DNA from: Perilla frutescens
Lineage: Eukaryota > Streptophyta > Magnoliopsida > Lamiales > Lamiaceae
Direction: 5' to 3'
Assembly: GCA_026008535.1 (NCBI GenBank)
Contig: BRKX01000018.1
Location: 44,509,588-44,573,587, forward strand
Length of the DNA stretch: 64,000 nt
Position numbers and translations under genes: made by a program. Below the pieces are notes generated by a model that saw only the letters and a program-made list of their open reading frames with translations, was not told the DNA's origin and did no database searches. Of the stretch, positions 11,992-23,420 are shown one piece after another; position 1 is the first letter of the stretch; each line of letters begins with the position of its first letter.

Positions 11992-13592
11992 TGGATGCCC
12001 AATACCTCTGAAGGAGATTGCTCGTACGATCCAGAACCTGAGAAGACTCTGAAGAGGAGGAGAGCAGAAGCACGGAGGACACAACAAGCAAAGAGACTTG
12101 CTCGTGAAAAAGAATTGGAGCAAGAAAGAACACAACTGAAAAGGAACGAACAACTGAGGTTAGCCCCGATGACGGAAGAAGAAGGAAGAACGTTGAGGCT
12201 GTTAGTCTTTCCGACTAACATGAATTTACGTCCCATGGGCATAACACTCCCAGCAATTACTGGAAGCTGGGAGTTGAAGGAAAGTTTCATCCAAATCTTG
12301 CCCAAATACCATGGGATGACTGGAGAAGACCCTTAGAGACATATTCAAGATTTTGAAATGGTGTGTCAAACTCAACCTACGGATGGGGGAAAGGAACAAT
12401 ATGTGCGTCCTGTCTCATTCCCGTTCACTCTTCATGACAGGGCACGAGACTGGTTATACAACCTGCCAACTGGCAGTATAACCACATGGGCACAACTGCA
12501 GCAGAAATTCCTGGAGAAATATTTTCTTGCATCCCGAGTCCAGGAGATGAGGTGAAGAATTGGAAGTCTGAAGATGGGCATAAATGAGAGTTTCTATGAC
12601 TACTGGTGTCGATTCCAGAGCATGTTGACAAAATGCCCACAACACCAGATCACAGATCACGATCTGATCCAATACTTTGTGTCTGGGTTGAGACCACAGG
12701 ACAAGATCATAGTCAATGCTTCATGTGGAGGATCTATCCTGAACAAGCTACCAACAGAAGCCTTCCGAATTCTAGCAGAAATGGCTGATGAAAATAGAGA
12801 TGAAAGTGCCGAGAGCACAAAGACAGTTCCAGACGCTAGGAAGTCACGCACCTTGAGGTGAAACTGGAAAAGATTTTGGACCAAATGGAGAAAGTGATGA
12901 ACCATACTGGAGCACCAAAGAAAAGATTGTGTGGAGTATGCAAGAGCGTGGCTCATTTCACTGATGAATGCCCAACACTGCAAGAGGAGGACGTCGCTGA
13001 AGTCAACTCTCTTGGTGGGCATAACCACAACAACAGGAGATATGATCCCCACTCTCAAACATATAACCCTGGATGGAGGGATCATGAAAATTTCAGATGG
13101 AAGAGGAATGATGCCCACCAACCAGATTTGCCATTACCACCGCTGAGGGTACGAGAAGAACCCAGCCTGGCCGAACTAGTGCATGCCATGGCCAAAGAAA
13201 ATGTGAAGTCACAGCAGGAGAATGAAAGGTTTAAATAAGAGACAAGGGTTGGTCTGCAACATGTGAGCAAACAAATTTCCCAACTAGCTCAAGATCTTGC
13301 CCAACTGAAGGAAAGAAACGGACAATTACCATCTTAGGTGGTAAATCCCTGAGAACAGGTGAACGCTGTGACCACAAAGAGTGAAGAATAAGTGATGAAA
13401 GCTGAACTGGAAGGAGACACTGAAGGCATAACGAAAAAGGAAGAGCAGGCACAACAAGAGGTTGCTGAGCCCACAAGGCAAGAAACAAAGAGGAAGCTTC
13501 CAATTCCTGAGCGTCTTGCCCACGACAGGAAAGACGAGGAGATGAAGGAACTTCTCAAGGTCTTTCGAAAGGTGGAAATCAATATTCCATGA
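11992..13592 (+). pseudogene. E3 gag (Athila type), broken
   Basis: Capsid protein region. Visible blocks are a basic/glutamate-rich N-terminal helix (about 11995-12140), then ELKESFIQILPKYHGMTGEDP, and the Retrotrans_gag core FTLHDRARDWLYNLP...WAQLQQKFLEKYF. Next come ESFYDYWCRFQSMLTKCPQH, the GSILNKLPTEAF segment and a cysteine-rich C-terminal part (CGVCKSVAHFTDECP) typical of Athila Gag. Stops at about 12334, 12553, 12859 and 13236 and frame changes interrupt it; the glutamate-rich tail runs to about 13592. Confidence 0.85.
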
Positions 13593-14635
13593 CTGGATGC
13601 AATAAGGCAGGTTCCTCGTTATGCCCATTTCTTAAAGGAGCTGTGTACCAAGAAGGTACGATTTAAAGATGATGCGAGACTGTTCATGGGAGAAAATGTC
13701 TCTGTAGTGCTACAAAAGATGCCTAAGAAATGTGAAGATCCTGACATGTTTGTCAAGCAAAAATATTGAAAAGGCGATGCTTGATCTCGGTGCATCCATA
13801 AACGTCATGCCCATGACGATTTATGAAGAATTAAATCTAGGACCACTCAAGGAGACAAGGGTGATCATTCAGTTGGCAGATAGATCAAATGTCTACCCCG
13901 AGGGTCTAATAGAAGATGTCTTGGTGAAAGTGGGAGAATTAATTTTCCTAGCAGATTTCTATGTCTTGGACATGGGGCCACACGACATCGTCTACATCCG
14001 TTCTACTGTTAGGGAGGCCTTTCATGAAAACTGCTCGCACTAAGATCAATGTCGATGAGGGTACACTGACATGTGAGTTCGATGGCGAGGTAGTTGTGTT
14101 CAACATCTATGAAGCCATGAAGTACCCACGAGATCCGGAGTCAGTCCACTTTGTGAACCATTGCTATGCCCAATCACAAGCCATTCTGGGTCACATGAAT
14201 AACCAAAAACCTCTGGAATGGCCATTGCAAGCTGGGTTAACTGACTACAATGCCCTCGATGAATATGAGCATACCAGAGATGACATCATGATGCTGTACT
14301 CTCTGGAAGAATTACCGCATGGAGTGGTGGATTTCAATTTGCCCATAATGACGCAGACAGACAGGATGCTTCCATCGGTGCAGAGGGCACCAAAACTAGA
14401 ATTGAAGAATCTCCCCAATCACTTAAAGTATGCCTATCTTGGGGAGAATGAGACATTACCGGTTATCATAAGCAAAGGACTGAACCTTGTTGAAGAAAAC
14501 TGGCTATTGAGGTTGCTAAGAGTATACAAAGAAGCAATGGGATGGACTTTGGCCGATATCAAGGGCATAAGCCCTGTAGTGTCCATGCACAAAATTCTCC
14601 TGGAGGACGATGCCAAGCTAGTGCGGGATGCCTAA
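13593..14635 (+). pseudogene. E3 protease and RT leader
   Basis: Pepsin-like retroviral protease. The active-site block DLGASINVMP at about 13779-13808 keeps the catalytic Asp, and AFHEN/DMGPHDIV belongs to the downstream strand. A frame change at about 14000 leads into the linker common in Athila pol (ELKNLPNHLKYAYLGENETLPVII) and the RT start (GWTLADIKGISP). A TAA at 14633 ends the frame just before the RT palm. Confidence 0.8.
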
Positions 14636-14639
14636 CGCA

Positions 14640-15358
14640 AACTGAACCCCGCAATGAAGGAATTCGTGCTGAAGGAGATACTAAAGTTGCTGGATATGGG
14701 GATCATATACCCCATTTTAGACAGCAAGTGGGTGAGCCCGATTCATGTCGTGCCCAGGGATCCAGGTGGTGAAAAATGAGAAAAATGAGCTTGTACCCAC
14801 GAGGCTACAAACTGGATGGAGAGTCTGCATAGACTACCAGAAGCTCAACACCGTCACAAGGAAGGATAATTTCCCATTACCGTTCATAGACCAGATGCTG
14901 GAGAGATTGGCTGGAAACAAATTCTTTTATTTCCTTCATGGATATTCAGGCTACATGCAAATTGTAGTAGATCAAGAAGACCAGGAGAAGATTACCTTCA
15001 CGTGCCCATTCGGCACATTTACTTACCGGAGGATGCCTTTTGGGCTCTGCAATGCCCCTGGAACTTTTCAACGATGCATGATGAGCATTTTCTCGGATCT
15101 TTTAGAGAATTGTATCGAGGTATTCATGAACGACTTTACAGTCTACGAAAATTCATTCGACACATGCCTCGACAACCTTGAAAAGGTACTAAAAAGATGT
15201 GTGGAAAAATGCTTGGTGCTAAACTATGAAAAATGTCATTTCATGGTTCGTGAGGGGATTGTTCTGGGGCATGTTGTTTCAGAGAGAGGCATAGAAGTGG
15301 ATAAAGCCAAAGTGGACATCATTGAAAAACTACCCTACCCCACTACAGTGAAGCAAGA
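14640..15358 (+). pseudogene. E3 reverse transcriptase with mutated YxDD box
   Basis: Ty3/gypsy RT. Blocks in order: WRVCIDYQKLNTVTRKDNFPL, FIDQMLERLAGNKFFYFLHGYSGY, TFTCPFGTFTYRRMPFGLCNAP, then the catalytic box, read here as VFMNDFTVY (about 15120-15146) where the family has F-M-D-D-F. One catalytic Asp has become Asn, which should abolish polymerase activity. After GIEVDKAKVDIIEKLPYPT the connection to RNase H is shortened by a deletion near 15360. Confidence 0.85.
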
Positions 15359-15360
15359 TC

Positions 15361-15775
15361 ATGGTTTTCTTGGGCACGACACCCATCATTCAACCTCCAG
15401 AATGGGGCATGCTATTTGAAATAATGTGTGATGTCAGTGGATACGCTGTCGGCGCGGTGCTTGGACAAAAGCGAGGTAAAGAATGCCATGTGATTTACTA
15501 TGCTTCCAAGACATTGAATCAAGCCCAAGCTAACTACACCACGACTGAGAAGGAATTGCTGGCGGTACTCTTCACCTTTGAAAAGTTTTGATCCTATTTG
15601 CTTGGGGCTAAGAGTGTTGTTTACACCGATCACTCTACATTGAAGCACCTACTTACAAAAAAGGAATCGAAGCCAAGGCTCATCCGGTGGATACTACTGC
15701 TATAAGAATTTGATTGGGAGATCAAAGACAAGAGTGGAGCCCAAAATCAGGTGGCCGATCATCTAAGTAGAGTAC
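15361..15775 (+). pseudogene. E3 RNase H
   Basis: RT-associated RNase H (RT_RNaseH type). It starts TPIIQPPEW, then FEIMCDVSGYAVGAVLGQ with the first catalytic Asp, YASKTLNQAQANYTTTEKELLAV with the catalytic Glu, a stop at 15588-15590 (FEKF*), then VVYTDHSTLKHLL (second Asp) and QVADHLSR at the end. The connection domain between RT and RNase H is largely deleted. Confidence 0.85.
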
Positions 15776-17141
15776 TCAATGAGGAGAAAGACGTGGTGCC
15801 CATCGAGGAGGCTTTCCCAGATGAGTATCTATTCTGTCTCAAGGGCACATCACCCTGTTACGCTGACTTAGTCAATTTCATGATCTCTGGAGAATTACCT
15901 ACCAGACTCTCGACCTATCAAAGGAACAAAATTAGAAGTGAGAGTCGATATTATGTATGGGACGAGCCCATACTATGGAGAATGTGCGCGGACCAAATCA
16001 TTCATCGCTGCGTACCCACAGAAGAAGCTAAGAGCATTCTAGATCACTGCCACTCCGAAGCATGTGGAGGGCACTTCGGTGCAAAAAGAACTGCAAAAAA
16101 GATCCTTGATTGCGGGTTCTTTTGGCCCTCATTTCACAAAGATGCTTACAAAGTATGCCGGCGTACAGATGACTGGAAACATCTCCAAACGCAATGAAAT
16201 GCCCATGGTGCCTATCATGCCGGTAGAAGTCTTTGATGTTTGGGGAATTGATTTTATGGGACCCCTAACCAAATCCAATGGACATCAATACATAGTTTTT
16301 GGCTATGGAGTATGTATCGAAGTGGGTGGAAGCAAAAGCAACTACCACTAATGATGCCCGGGTGGTCAAGAAGTTCCTAAAGTCTAATGTGTTCAGCAGG
16401 TTCAGTGTGCCCAAGGCACTGATAAGTGATCAAGGATCCCACTTCTGCAACATGATCATCAAGAATTTGCTCAAGGAATATGGAGTGAGATATAAAGTAA
16501 CCACTGCATATCACCCACAAGCGAATGGACAAGCTGAGGTTTCAAATCGCGAAGTAAAATCCATACTTTAAAAGGTAGTAAACCCCAATAGCAAGAATTG
16601 GAGTTTCAAGCTGGATGATGCCTTGTGGGCATATCGCACTGCCTACAAAACACCCATTGGAATGTCTCCGTTCCGCTTAATCTATGGGAAAAATTGCCAT
16701 CTTCCCGTTGAGATTGAACACAAGGCTTTTTGGGCAATTCAGAAGCTGAACATGAAGCTTGATAGAGCAGGCATCGAAAGAAAGCTCCAACTTCAAGAAT
16801 TGGAAGAGATGAGGCTAGAAGCCTATGACAATGCCGCTCTCTACAAGGAAAGAATGAAAAGAACCCCTGACCAACTCATTCGCCACAAACCGTTTGAGCG
16901 TGGGCAAAAGGTTATGCTATATAATTCCAGACTGAAACTATTAGAAGGAGGACTCAAGTCTAAAAGGTCAGGACCTTATGAGATCCAGACCGTGTGCCCA
17001 AATGGAGCAGTGGAATTATTAGATTCAAGAACTGGAGAGACATTCAAGGTCAATGGCCAGCGGCTAAAACATCTCAAGGAACCAATGGTTTCATCTATAG
17101 AGGCTCTCGTACTCCAGCTCGTTGAGCCTATATACATGTAA
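15776..17141 (+). pseudogene. E3 integrase
   Basis: Ty3/gypsy integrase. The zinc-binding H-H part is visible (HCHSEACGGHFG, about 16045-16080), followed by a frameshifted second half with partial loss of the C-x2-C region. The rve core has all three acidic positions: GIDFMGP (about 16247), ISDQGSHF (about 16420) and QAEVSNRE (about 16530). After a stop at 16569-16571 comes the C-terminal part LWAYRTAYKTPIGMSPFRLIYG...HLPVEIEHKAFWA and the GPYEIQTVCPNGAVELLD fold, ending at TAA 17139. Catalytic residues survive but frames do not. Confidence 0.85.
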
Positions 17142-17673
17142 ACCTAAGAAGTGTCGTGCCCACGACAATAACTGGGGCGCAGACTGGGAGGCAACCCATG
17201 TTTATTTGTTTTTTTTATTTCCTTTTATAGCTTTCCATATTTACTTATTTCCTTTTAAGTGTTTATTTTTGCCATGTTAGTCTAGGAGTTAAATTTTACG
17301 GTTGTATTTTGTTTTTGGAGTATTTTAGGAAATAAAGTCAGGTGAATTTTTCATGGAAGGAAAGAATCTAGCCAATTTGGATGCTTCCAGCATGGAGGGC
17401 ACCAGCAGAGGCAATTCCGAGAAATTCAGGATCTCTCTGCCCCCGTGGGCACAACACAAGATTCCGTACAAGGAAACCCTAGAAGCCCAAAAGTTTCCTG
17501 ACGGGTCTGTCACATCAACCCAAATTGAGTGGCTAGGGTGAATCCAAGTATAAACCCCAATCCTTCCTTCCCACAATTCACTCGCCCATTTTCACTCCCA
17601 AAATTTCAAAAAGTTACAGCATCTTCTCTCTCTCTACAAACTCCCTCTCTCAACCGCCATAACCACAATCACC
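17142..17673 (+). other. E3 spacer between pol and env-like frame
   Basis: Noncoding link with a T-rich stretch at 17200-17340 and a CT-rich stretch before the next ATG. I see no conserved domain. Confidence 0.6.
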
Positions 17674-18612
17674 ATGACCCCAAAAACTCGCGCTGCCAAA
17701 TCCACAAAGAAGAAGGTGGAGTTCACCCATTCCACTTTACCGGAAAATTCCAGGGAAACCACCGCCGACGCCGCTGTACCAACAAAGCCATCGAACACTG
17801 CCGCCATGAACATTCAATCCCTCACCACCGTCGAACTACCGCCTTCACCAATTTCCAACCGTGAGTCTGAGAAGGTTGACGAACCCTCTCTGAAAATTGT
17901 GAAGGAAACCGCCGACGAGATCGATGACCAAGAGGAGGCCAGCATGCAGCAAGATGTGACGCCTAAGCCGATGCCAAAACACACTCCTGAGCCCTCTGCA
18001 AATGAAATGTTGAAGAAGGTAAAGAAGGAGAAGGTTTCCGCCGTGAAAACTAAGTCACAACCCTTGAAGAGGAAGAAGCAGCCGTCGCCGACGCTGTCGG
18101 AGGACGAGGAAGCCGAGAAAGAAAAAGCTGAAAGCAGTGGGGAGTCAGGAGCCCATAAGACTCAAGATGACCAGTCTCTATCTCTGAAAGAAGCTGCTGA
18201 GGGCACAACAGATGCGCCCTCTGTATTTGCCAAAGGGAAAGGGAAAGCTGCTGCCAAACCGTCTGTAAAGAAGGGTAAAACTGTGGTTAGCCCAACCTCT
18301 GGAAAAGTCATTCCAAACAGAGAATGCGTCTTGCCCATAAGAGAGATCGTGCATAGCAAGACCATCCACTTCGCCTCGCTTGCTGTCTTGGGCATCGAGC
18401 GAGAGGTAAGAGAACTCTTCTCTAACGTTGGCTGGTCTTTCTTTATTGAATGGGACTGTTTGATTTTTCCTAAGTTGGTCTATGAGTTTTTCCATGATCT
18501 GTCTGTAAAAAGTATGGGGAAGGGAGGTACTTCTGCAAAAATTTTCAAGTTTAAAATTTTTGGTAAAAATTTCAATCTTTCTGCTGATGAATTGAACATG
18601 GGTGACACCTAA
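17674..18612 (+). pseudogene. E3 env-like frame, first (truncated) unit
   Basis: Open for 312 residues from ATG 17674 (MTPKTRAAKSTKKK). The N-terminal ~215 residues are Lys/Glu/Ser/Pro-rich with nuclear-localisation-like basic clusters. The last ~90 residues start the globular domain (LPIREIVHSKTIHFASLAVLG...ELFSNVGWSFFIEWD). It is cut off after ELNMG because a 646-bp tandem duplication begins at 18602 and shifts the frame, giving the stop at 18610-18612. Function unknown; Athila elements commonly carry such a frame between pol and the 3' LTR. Confidence 0.75.
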
Positions 18613-19247
18613 GCTGACGCCAGAACACACTCCTGAGCCCTCTGCAACTGAAATGTTGAAGAAGGTAAAGAAGGAGAAGGTTGCCGCCATGAAAACTAAG
18701 TCACAACCCTTGAAGAGGAAGAAGCAGCTGTCGCCGACGCTGTCGGAGGACGAGAAAGCCGAGAAAGAAAAAGCTGAAAGCAGTGGGGAGTCAGGAGCCC
18801 ATAAGACTCAAGATGACCAGTCTCTATCTCTGAAGGAAGCTGCTGAGGGCACAACAGATGCGCCCTCTGTATTTGCCAAAGGGAAAGGGAAAGCTGCTGC
18901 CAAACCGTCTGTAAAGAAGGGTAAAACTGTGGTTAGCCCAACCTCTGGAAAAGTCATGCCAAACAGAGAAGGCGTCTTGCCCACAAGAGAGATCGTGCAT
19001 AGCAAGACCATCCACTTCGCCTCGCTTGCTGTCTTGGGCATCGAGCGAGAGGTAAGAGAACTCTTCTCTAACGTTGGCTGGTCTTTCTTTATTGAATGGG
19101 ACTGTTTGATTTTTCCTAAGTTGGTCTATGAGTTTTTCCATGATCTGTCTGTAAAAAGTATGGGGAAGGGAGGTACTTCTGCAAAAATTTTCAAGTTTAA
19201 AATTTTTGGTAAAAATTTTAATCTTTCTGCTGATGAATTGAACATGG
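17956..19247 (+). repeat. 646-bp tandem duplication inside the E3 env-like frame
   Basis: 17956-18601 and 18602-19247 are nearly identical (only scattered substitutions by eye, e.g. GACGCCTAAGCCGATG versus GACACCTAAGCTGACG). The unit length is not a multiple of three, so the duplication breaks the reading frame at the junction. Confidence 0.9.
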
Positions 19248-19942
19248 GCTTGGGAATTGTTTCATTTTTGGATCTGAATGATGATGATTATAAGTCTGCT
19301 GTTGTTGTTGTGCCCACGGATGAGAATATGGAGGAAAAGTGGGCTGAGTTAGGTGACGGTTCCAAATTCAAGTCTGGAACCAGCAAGGGATACATGCTTA
19401 AAAGTAATGCCCTTCGCTTTTGTCACCGAGTGATCGCCTACAACTTCTTTGGCCGAAAAAATAGCTCCAACTCCATTACCAATCAGGAGTTGTTTGTCCT
19501 CTGGTGCATGGTGCACAAGAAGAGGATAAACTTTGGAGCTGTGGCCATCGCCCACTTCAAGGACACTGTGGCCCATTCTAAGAATCGTATCTCCTGTGCC
19601 CAACTGATTACTCATCTTGTTGAAAAACTGCGTCTATTTGATCCTTCATCCACTAATCTATATTCCAAGCATGTTGAGTTGTTTGATCTAAACTGCTTGA
19701 AACGTATGATGGATGTTTTTGACGATGCGGAGGGGAAACCCGTGTTTGGCATACCGAAGCTAGAAACTTCGAGTAGCCTTAGTTTTCCTTTAAATGCAGG
19801 TCCCAACAAGAGGCCCCCGAGGGTACAGCAGCAAGAGCCAGCAACCACCACCATCATTGCCAGACTAGACCGATTGGAGACCGCCCTGTTCACCTACTTC
19901 AAGCACTTTAGATTCAATTATCCGACCTCCTCTGATGCCTGA
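18602..19942 (+). pseudogene. E3 env-like frame, second unit with complete C-terminus (PF20167-like)
   Basis: Open for 446 residues. The first ~215 residues repeat 17956-18601 nearly exactly. The rest continues the globular domain (LGIVSFLDLNDDDYKSAVVVVP, LFVLWCMVHKKRINFGAVAIAHF, AQLITHLVEKLRLF), resembling the 'putative plant transposon protein' domain also seen in E1. The C-terminus has a short helix (IIARLDRLETALFTYFKHF). No membrane span or signal peptide is visible, so a true envelope role is unsupported. This is the longest intact frame in E3, but its native start was displaced by the duplication. Confidence 0.75.
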
Positions 19943-20017
19943 ACTGGTACTCTTTCCCGTAGATTAGGTTTTTGTTTTTTTTGTTTTTGTTTTTGTGTCA
20001 AGATGTCGCCCCATTCT

Positions 20018-20262
20018 CACACTTTGCTCAGCGCAAAGTGTGTGGGTGTGGGCACTAGGGAGTCTTTGTTTTTTTTTGTGTTTCTATTTTTTATTTTGTG
20101 TTTGTGTGTTTTTTATTTTTGTTTCAGTTAAATGACCTCCGTACCGACCTACTTTGTCTAAGGCAAAGTATGTGGGTAGGGGTGGCCATTTAATATTTCA
20201 TTGAGTTTGCGGTTTGTAGGATAACCTTCTCGCACCCATTTTGCTGAAGGCAAAGTGTGAGG
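20018..20262 (+). repeat. Three related hairpin/purine-tract units in the E3 3' region
   Basis: Diverged copies of a short palindrome followed by a G-rich tail: 20018-20042 (CACTTTGCTCAGCGCAAAGTG plus TGTGGGTGTGGGC), 20150-20172 (TACTTTGTCTAAGGCAAAGTA plus TGTGGGTAGGGG) and 20237-20262 (CATTTTGCTGAAGGCAAAGTG plus TGAGGGTGGGGG). Each could form a stem-loop with an 8-9 bp stem, and the G-rich tails resemble polypurine tracts. Confidence 0.75.
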
Positions 20263-20454
20263 GTGGGGGTTACTCTACCTTCTTTGCGTTTTTTTTAGTG
20301 TCAAACATGTGTAAATATTTGAACTTAAAAGCATGGAGTCTAGGGTCTTGTGACCATAAGGCAACATATTTTACTGTATTTTCATTTCAGCATGCCCATG
20401 CTACTGCTTATACGGTGAATGAACTAAGTACCTTGTAAGGAATTGAGCTTGAAT

Positions 20455-21208
20455 TCACGATGCATGTGATTCTTCTTTCTTGTGTGATTTCTGCATTATT
20501 GAATTTAGGTGAACTAGAACTTGCTTTTGCTCTATTCCGAGGTCACAAGGAATTTTGGGTATGCTACTGAAATGCTTAGGCAAATTTTCTTTCTGAGCCC
20601 ACAAAGCCAAATAAAACCACCCTGATATTATCCCTTGCAGCCTTTTTGAGCTGAAAGTGAATAAAGCCCTGGTCATATTCTTTCTTGAAAACCAAAACAA
20701 CAAGACCATGGGTATAAGGGGAGGGTAAATCTGGTGTGTTACAACGCATAAAATGCCAAGAGAAAGAAAAAGAAAAAGAAAAAAAGGGGGTCAAAATAAA
20801 TAGAAAGTAAAAATGATAAAAAAGAAACCCCAAGAAAATAAAAGTACAAAAAGCCCACAAGATAAAAAAATCCAGGCATGTGCTTAAATAAAATGGGCAC
20901 GGTGGCAAAGGCTAGTAAGAGTCAAAATAAGTCTCCAAAAGGGAAAATTCGACTAAATTCTGAGCCACATCCAAATATTTCCTACCTTGAACCCATAACC
21001 CCATTACAACCTTAAAGACCTTAGCATAAGTATGCCCATTATACCAACAATGGTGGAGGAACAAGAGCAATTGCAAACCTATGGTGACCCTCGGTTCAAT
21101 CATGTCTTTCCTTGAGCGTAAACACTTAGCCAAAAACACTTGAGTGAGGAAAGCATGAACGAACCAATAACTTAGTCATTTTGATTTGTAGTAGGCATTC
21201 TGAATGTT
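20455..21208 (+). other. E3 3' noncoding region
   Basis: No conserved frame. Contains an A/G-rich stretch (20757-20860) and sequence typical of the long untranslated part between the env-like frame and the 3' LTR in Athila elements. It ends at about 21208, where E2 LTR sequence begins (TTTTTAAACTATA shared with 30105). Confidence 0.6.
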
Positions 21209-21267
21209 TTTAAACTATAACTTTAGTTTTGTTTTTTTTTCTTTTGATTAACCATAGCCATAGCCAA

Positions 21268-21309
<42 letters not shown>

Positions 21310-22034
21310 TACAACATATAATATATGTATTACACGTGTATAACTAGTACACTATTCTATTTCCATTGCTTCGCAATTGGCTAAATTTGATTGGTTGTAA
21401 AATTTTAGTTTATTAACTTACTTTTATTATTATTCTTATTTTATTCCCATTGATCATTCCTTTACTACATTAAACCTATTATATATATATATATATGTAT
21501 ATGCACACATGTACATATGTACACTTACCTTGTTAAATGGATTCCAAATGACACCATTAAGGTTAATGTTTCAAACTTTCCGAATGGACTTTAATAATTG
21601 ATATAAACTTATTCTCTTCTCCAATAAATAGGCTCAACAATAGATATATCCTATATGTATTTTAATTATAAAATAGTTAAAATTGACATAAATAAAGGGG
21701 CATCAAGTGGGTAATTAATTGGGCTTGGGTACGTAAAATTGGGCTTGGAGAAATAAATTGAATTTAAATTGTTGGATGAAATAAATTTCATTTGGAGGTC
21801 AAATGAATTTCGATTTGGATGATCTTGGTACCCAAAAATGATTCCATTAATATCTATTTCTATAATATGATTTCTAATATTAATTAGAAAACTCAACTAA
21901 GGTCAAGACTTTTCTTGGTCTTATAATGTCTCTAGGACAATGATCAACGAGCCCAAAAATATTGGATTCTAATTTCTTGAAATTTCTAACTTATAAAATA
22001 AATGTAAATACTATATTTTTTTCGGTGTGTTAGA
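21209..22034 (-). repeat. E2 3' LTR, inner-end piece
   Basis: Aligns with 30100-30904 of the complete LTR, including the shared (AT)n stretches (21271-21298, 21480-21497). It ends TTCGGTGTGTTAGA, a mutated version of the GGGGTGTTACA terminus. Its outer ~1.5 kb is missing; E3 interior abuts it directly. Confidence 0.8.
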
Positions 22035-22047
22035 TTTTCCCCTCCTT
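22035..22047 (-). other. E2 polypurine tract
   Basis: On the minus strand AAGGAGGGGAAAA lies directly upstream of the LTR start, the normal place for the plus-strand primer. Confidence 0.75.
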
Positions 22048-22969
22048 AAAAAGTTTTATCCTCGAAATTATATATACCTGCTATGACGAGGGTTGGATAC
22101 TTGTCAAAATATGATCTTCAACTTCCCATGTAACTTTCTCTTGTCCATGTCTGCTCTATTGAACTTTCACAGGCATTAGCTCTTTATTCCGCAGCTTTTG
22201 GACTTTTCTGTCGAGAATAGCTATTGAAAACTCATCGTATGTCAGGTCCAAATTTACATCTATTTTTTCCTAATTTACGACGTGACTTGGGTCGAAAATA
22301 TATTTTCGAAGCATTGAAATGTGAAAACACGTCATAAATTCCCCCTAACTTTGGCGACACTTAACGCCAACTTCTCTGATTCATCTGAGAATATCGTACG
22401 GTTCAATATATCCAGGCCATAACTTTTCTTTCGTTTTGAATCGCACAATGCCTCTTGTAGGAGATATTTTCAGGAATGCTTTATCTCCTACTTGAAATTG
22501 CAAATCTTTTCTTCTTTTATCTGCATACATTTTTGTCGACCTTGGGCCCCTTTCATTCTTTATCTTACTTTATCAATATCCTTAACAATCTTCTGTATAA
22601 TTTCTGGGCCCAAAATCTTTCTTTCACCAACTTCATTCCAGTAAAGTGGTGATCTGCATTTTCGACCATATAGAGCCTCATAAGGTGTCATTCCAATGGT
22701 CCTTGGAAACTGTTATTGTAAGCAAATTTAACTAAAGGCAAATATTCCTCCTATCTTCTTCCTTGATCCATGACTACAACCCTGAGCATATCCTCTAAGG
22801 TCTGAACTGTTCTTTCAGACTGTCCACTAGTCTGTAGGTGAAAAGTTGTACTGAAATTCAACTTTATGCCCATTACATTTTGTAAGCTTTGCCAAAATTT
22901 AGACGTGAATGGCGTATTGCGATCTGATGTAACTGACATAAGTGCACCAACAACTTTTACAATTTTTTT
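22048..22969 (-). pseudogene. E2 integrase C-terminal half and chromodomain-like tail
   Basis: Minus strand. From high to low coordinates: SVTSDRNTPFTSKFWQSLQNV (second catalytic Asp), then TFHLQTSGQSERTVQTLEDML (catalytic Glu in Q-S-E-R). A degraded C-terminal region follows (the ALYGRKCRSPLYW-type block is recognisable near 22660-22690), then ILDRKVQKLRNKELMPVKVQW...EEVTWEVED at about 22110-22230. That last part is the chromodomain-like end common in Tekay/Del polyproteins. Several frameshifts and stops are present. The right end is cut by E1b at 22970. Confidence 0.75.
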
Positions 22970-23420
22970 TGTTAGTCCCATCCGTACTAAAATGTTCGAG
23001 ATTGTCATGACCTGTATGGCAATATCACAGAACACAAGGGTTTTGGTTGAGTTCAAGCTATGAGTTCAATCAAAGAAGAAGAATCTACGATCAGACCACC
23101 ATTCCTTGAAGGTAACAACTATCCTTACTGGAAAAGCAAGGATGAGGGTGTTTCTGAAATCAATAGATGAGCTTGCATGGAAAAGCGTTAATGAAGGATG
23201 GGAAAAGTCAACTATTTCCAAGAAAGGAAAGCAGGTGGAGATTGAAGAATGAGAGTGGACTGTGCCGCAAAAGAATTGGTACAATGTCAACTCTAAAACT
23301 CTTAAGATCAACTCTGCAGTTGATCTTGAAACATCAGTCTAATCTCAACTTGTGAGACTTCTAACGTTGTATAGGATATTCTAGAAACCACCTTTGAAGG
23401 GACTAGTTCAGTAAGGTTGT

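Larger units (their letters stand above)
10341..21208 (+). mobile_element. E3: Athila-like Ty3/gypsy element (5' LTR and interior)
   Basis: Begins with a ~1585-bp LTR (TGACAAGTCC...TGCATCA) and an Asp-tRNA primer site. These are followed by gag, protease, RT, RNase H, integrase, a duplicated env-like frame and a long 3' noncoding region, the layout of Athila elements. The TSD GTTGT precedes the LTR (10336-10340) and follows the second LTR copy (25004-25008), where E1b gag resumes without loss. The interior ends abruptly at about 21208, where E2 LTR sequence starts, and no 3' LTR is directly attached. All frames are broken. Confidence 0.85.

Noticed and set aside
18162..18690. Minus-strand frames within the E3 env-like duplication
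   Set aside because: They appear in both repeat units only because the DNA is duplicated; the plus-strand frame has the recognisable domain.
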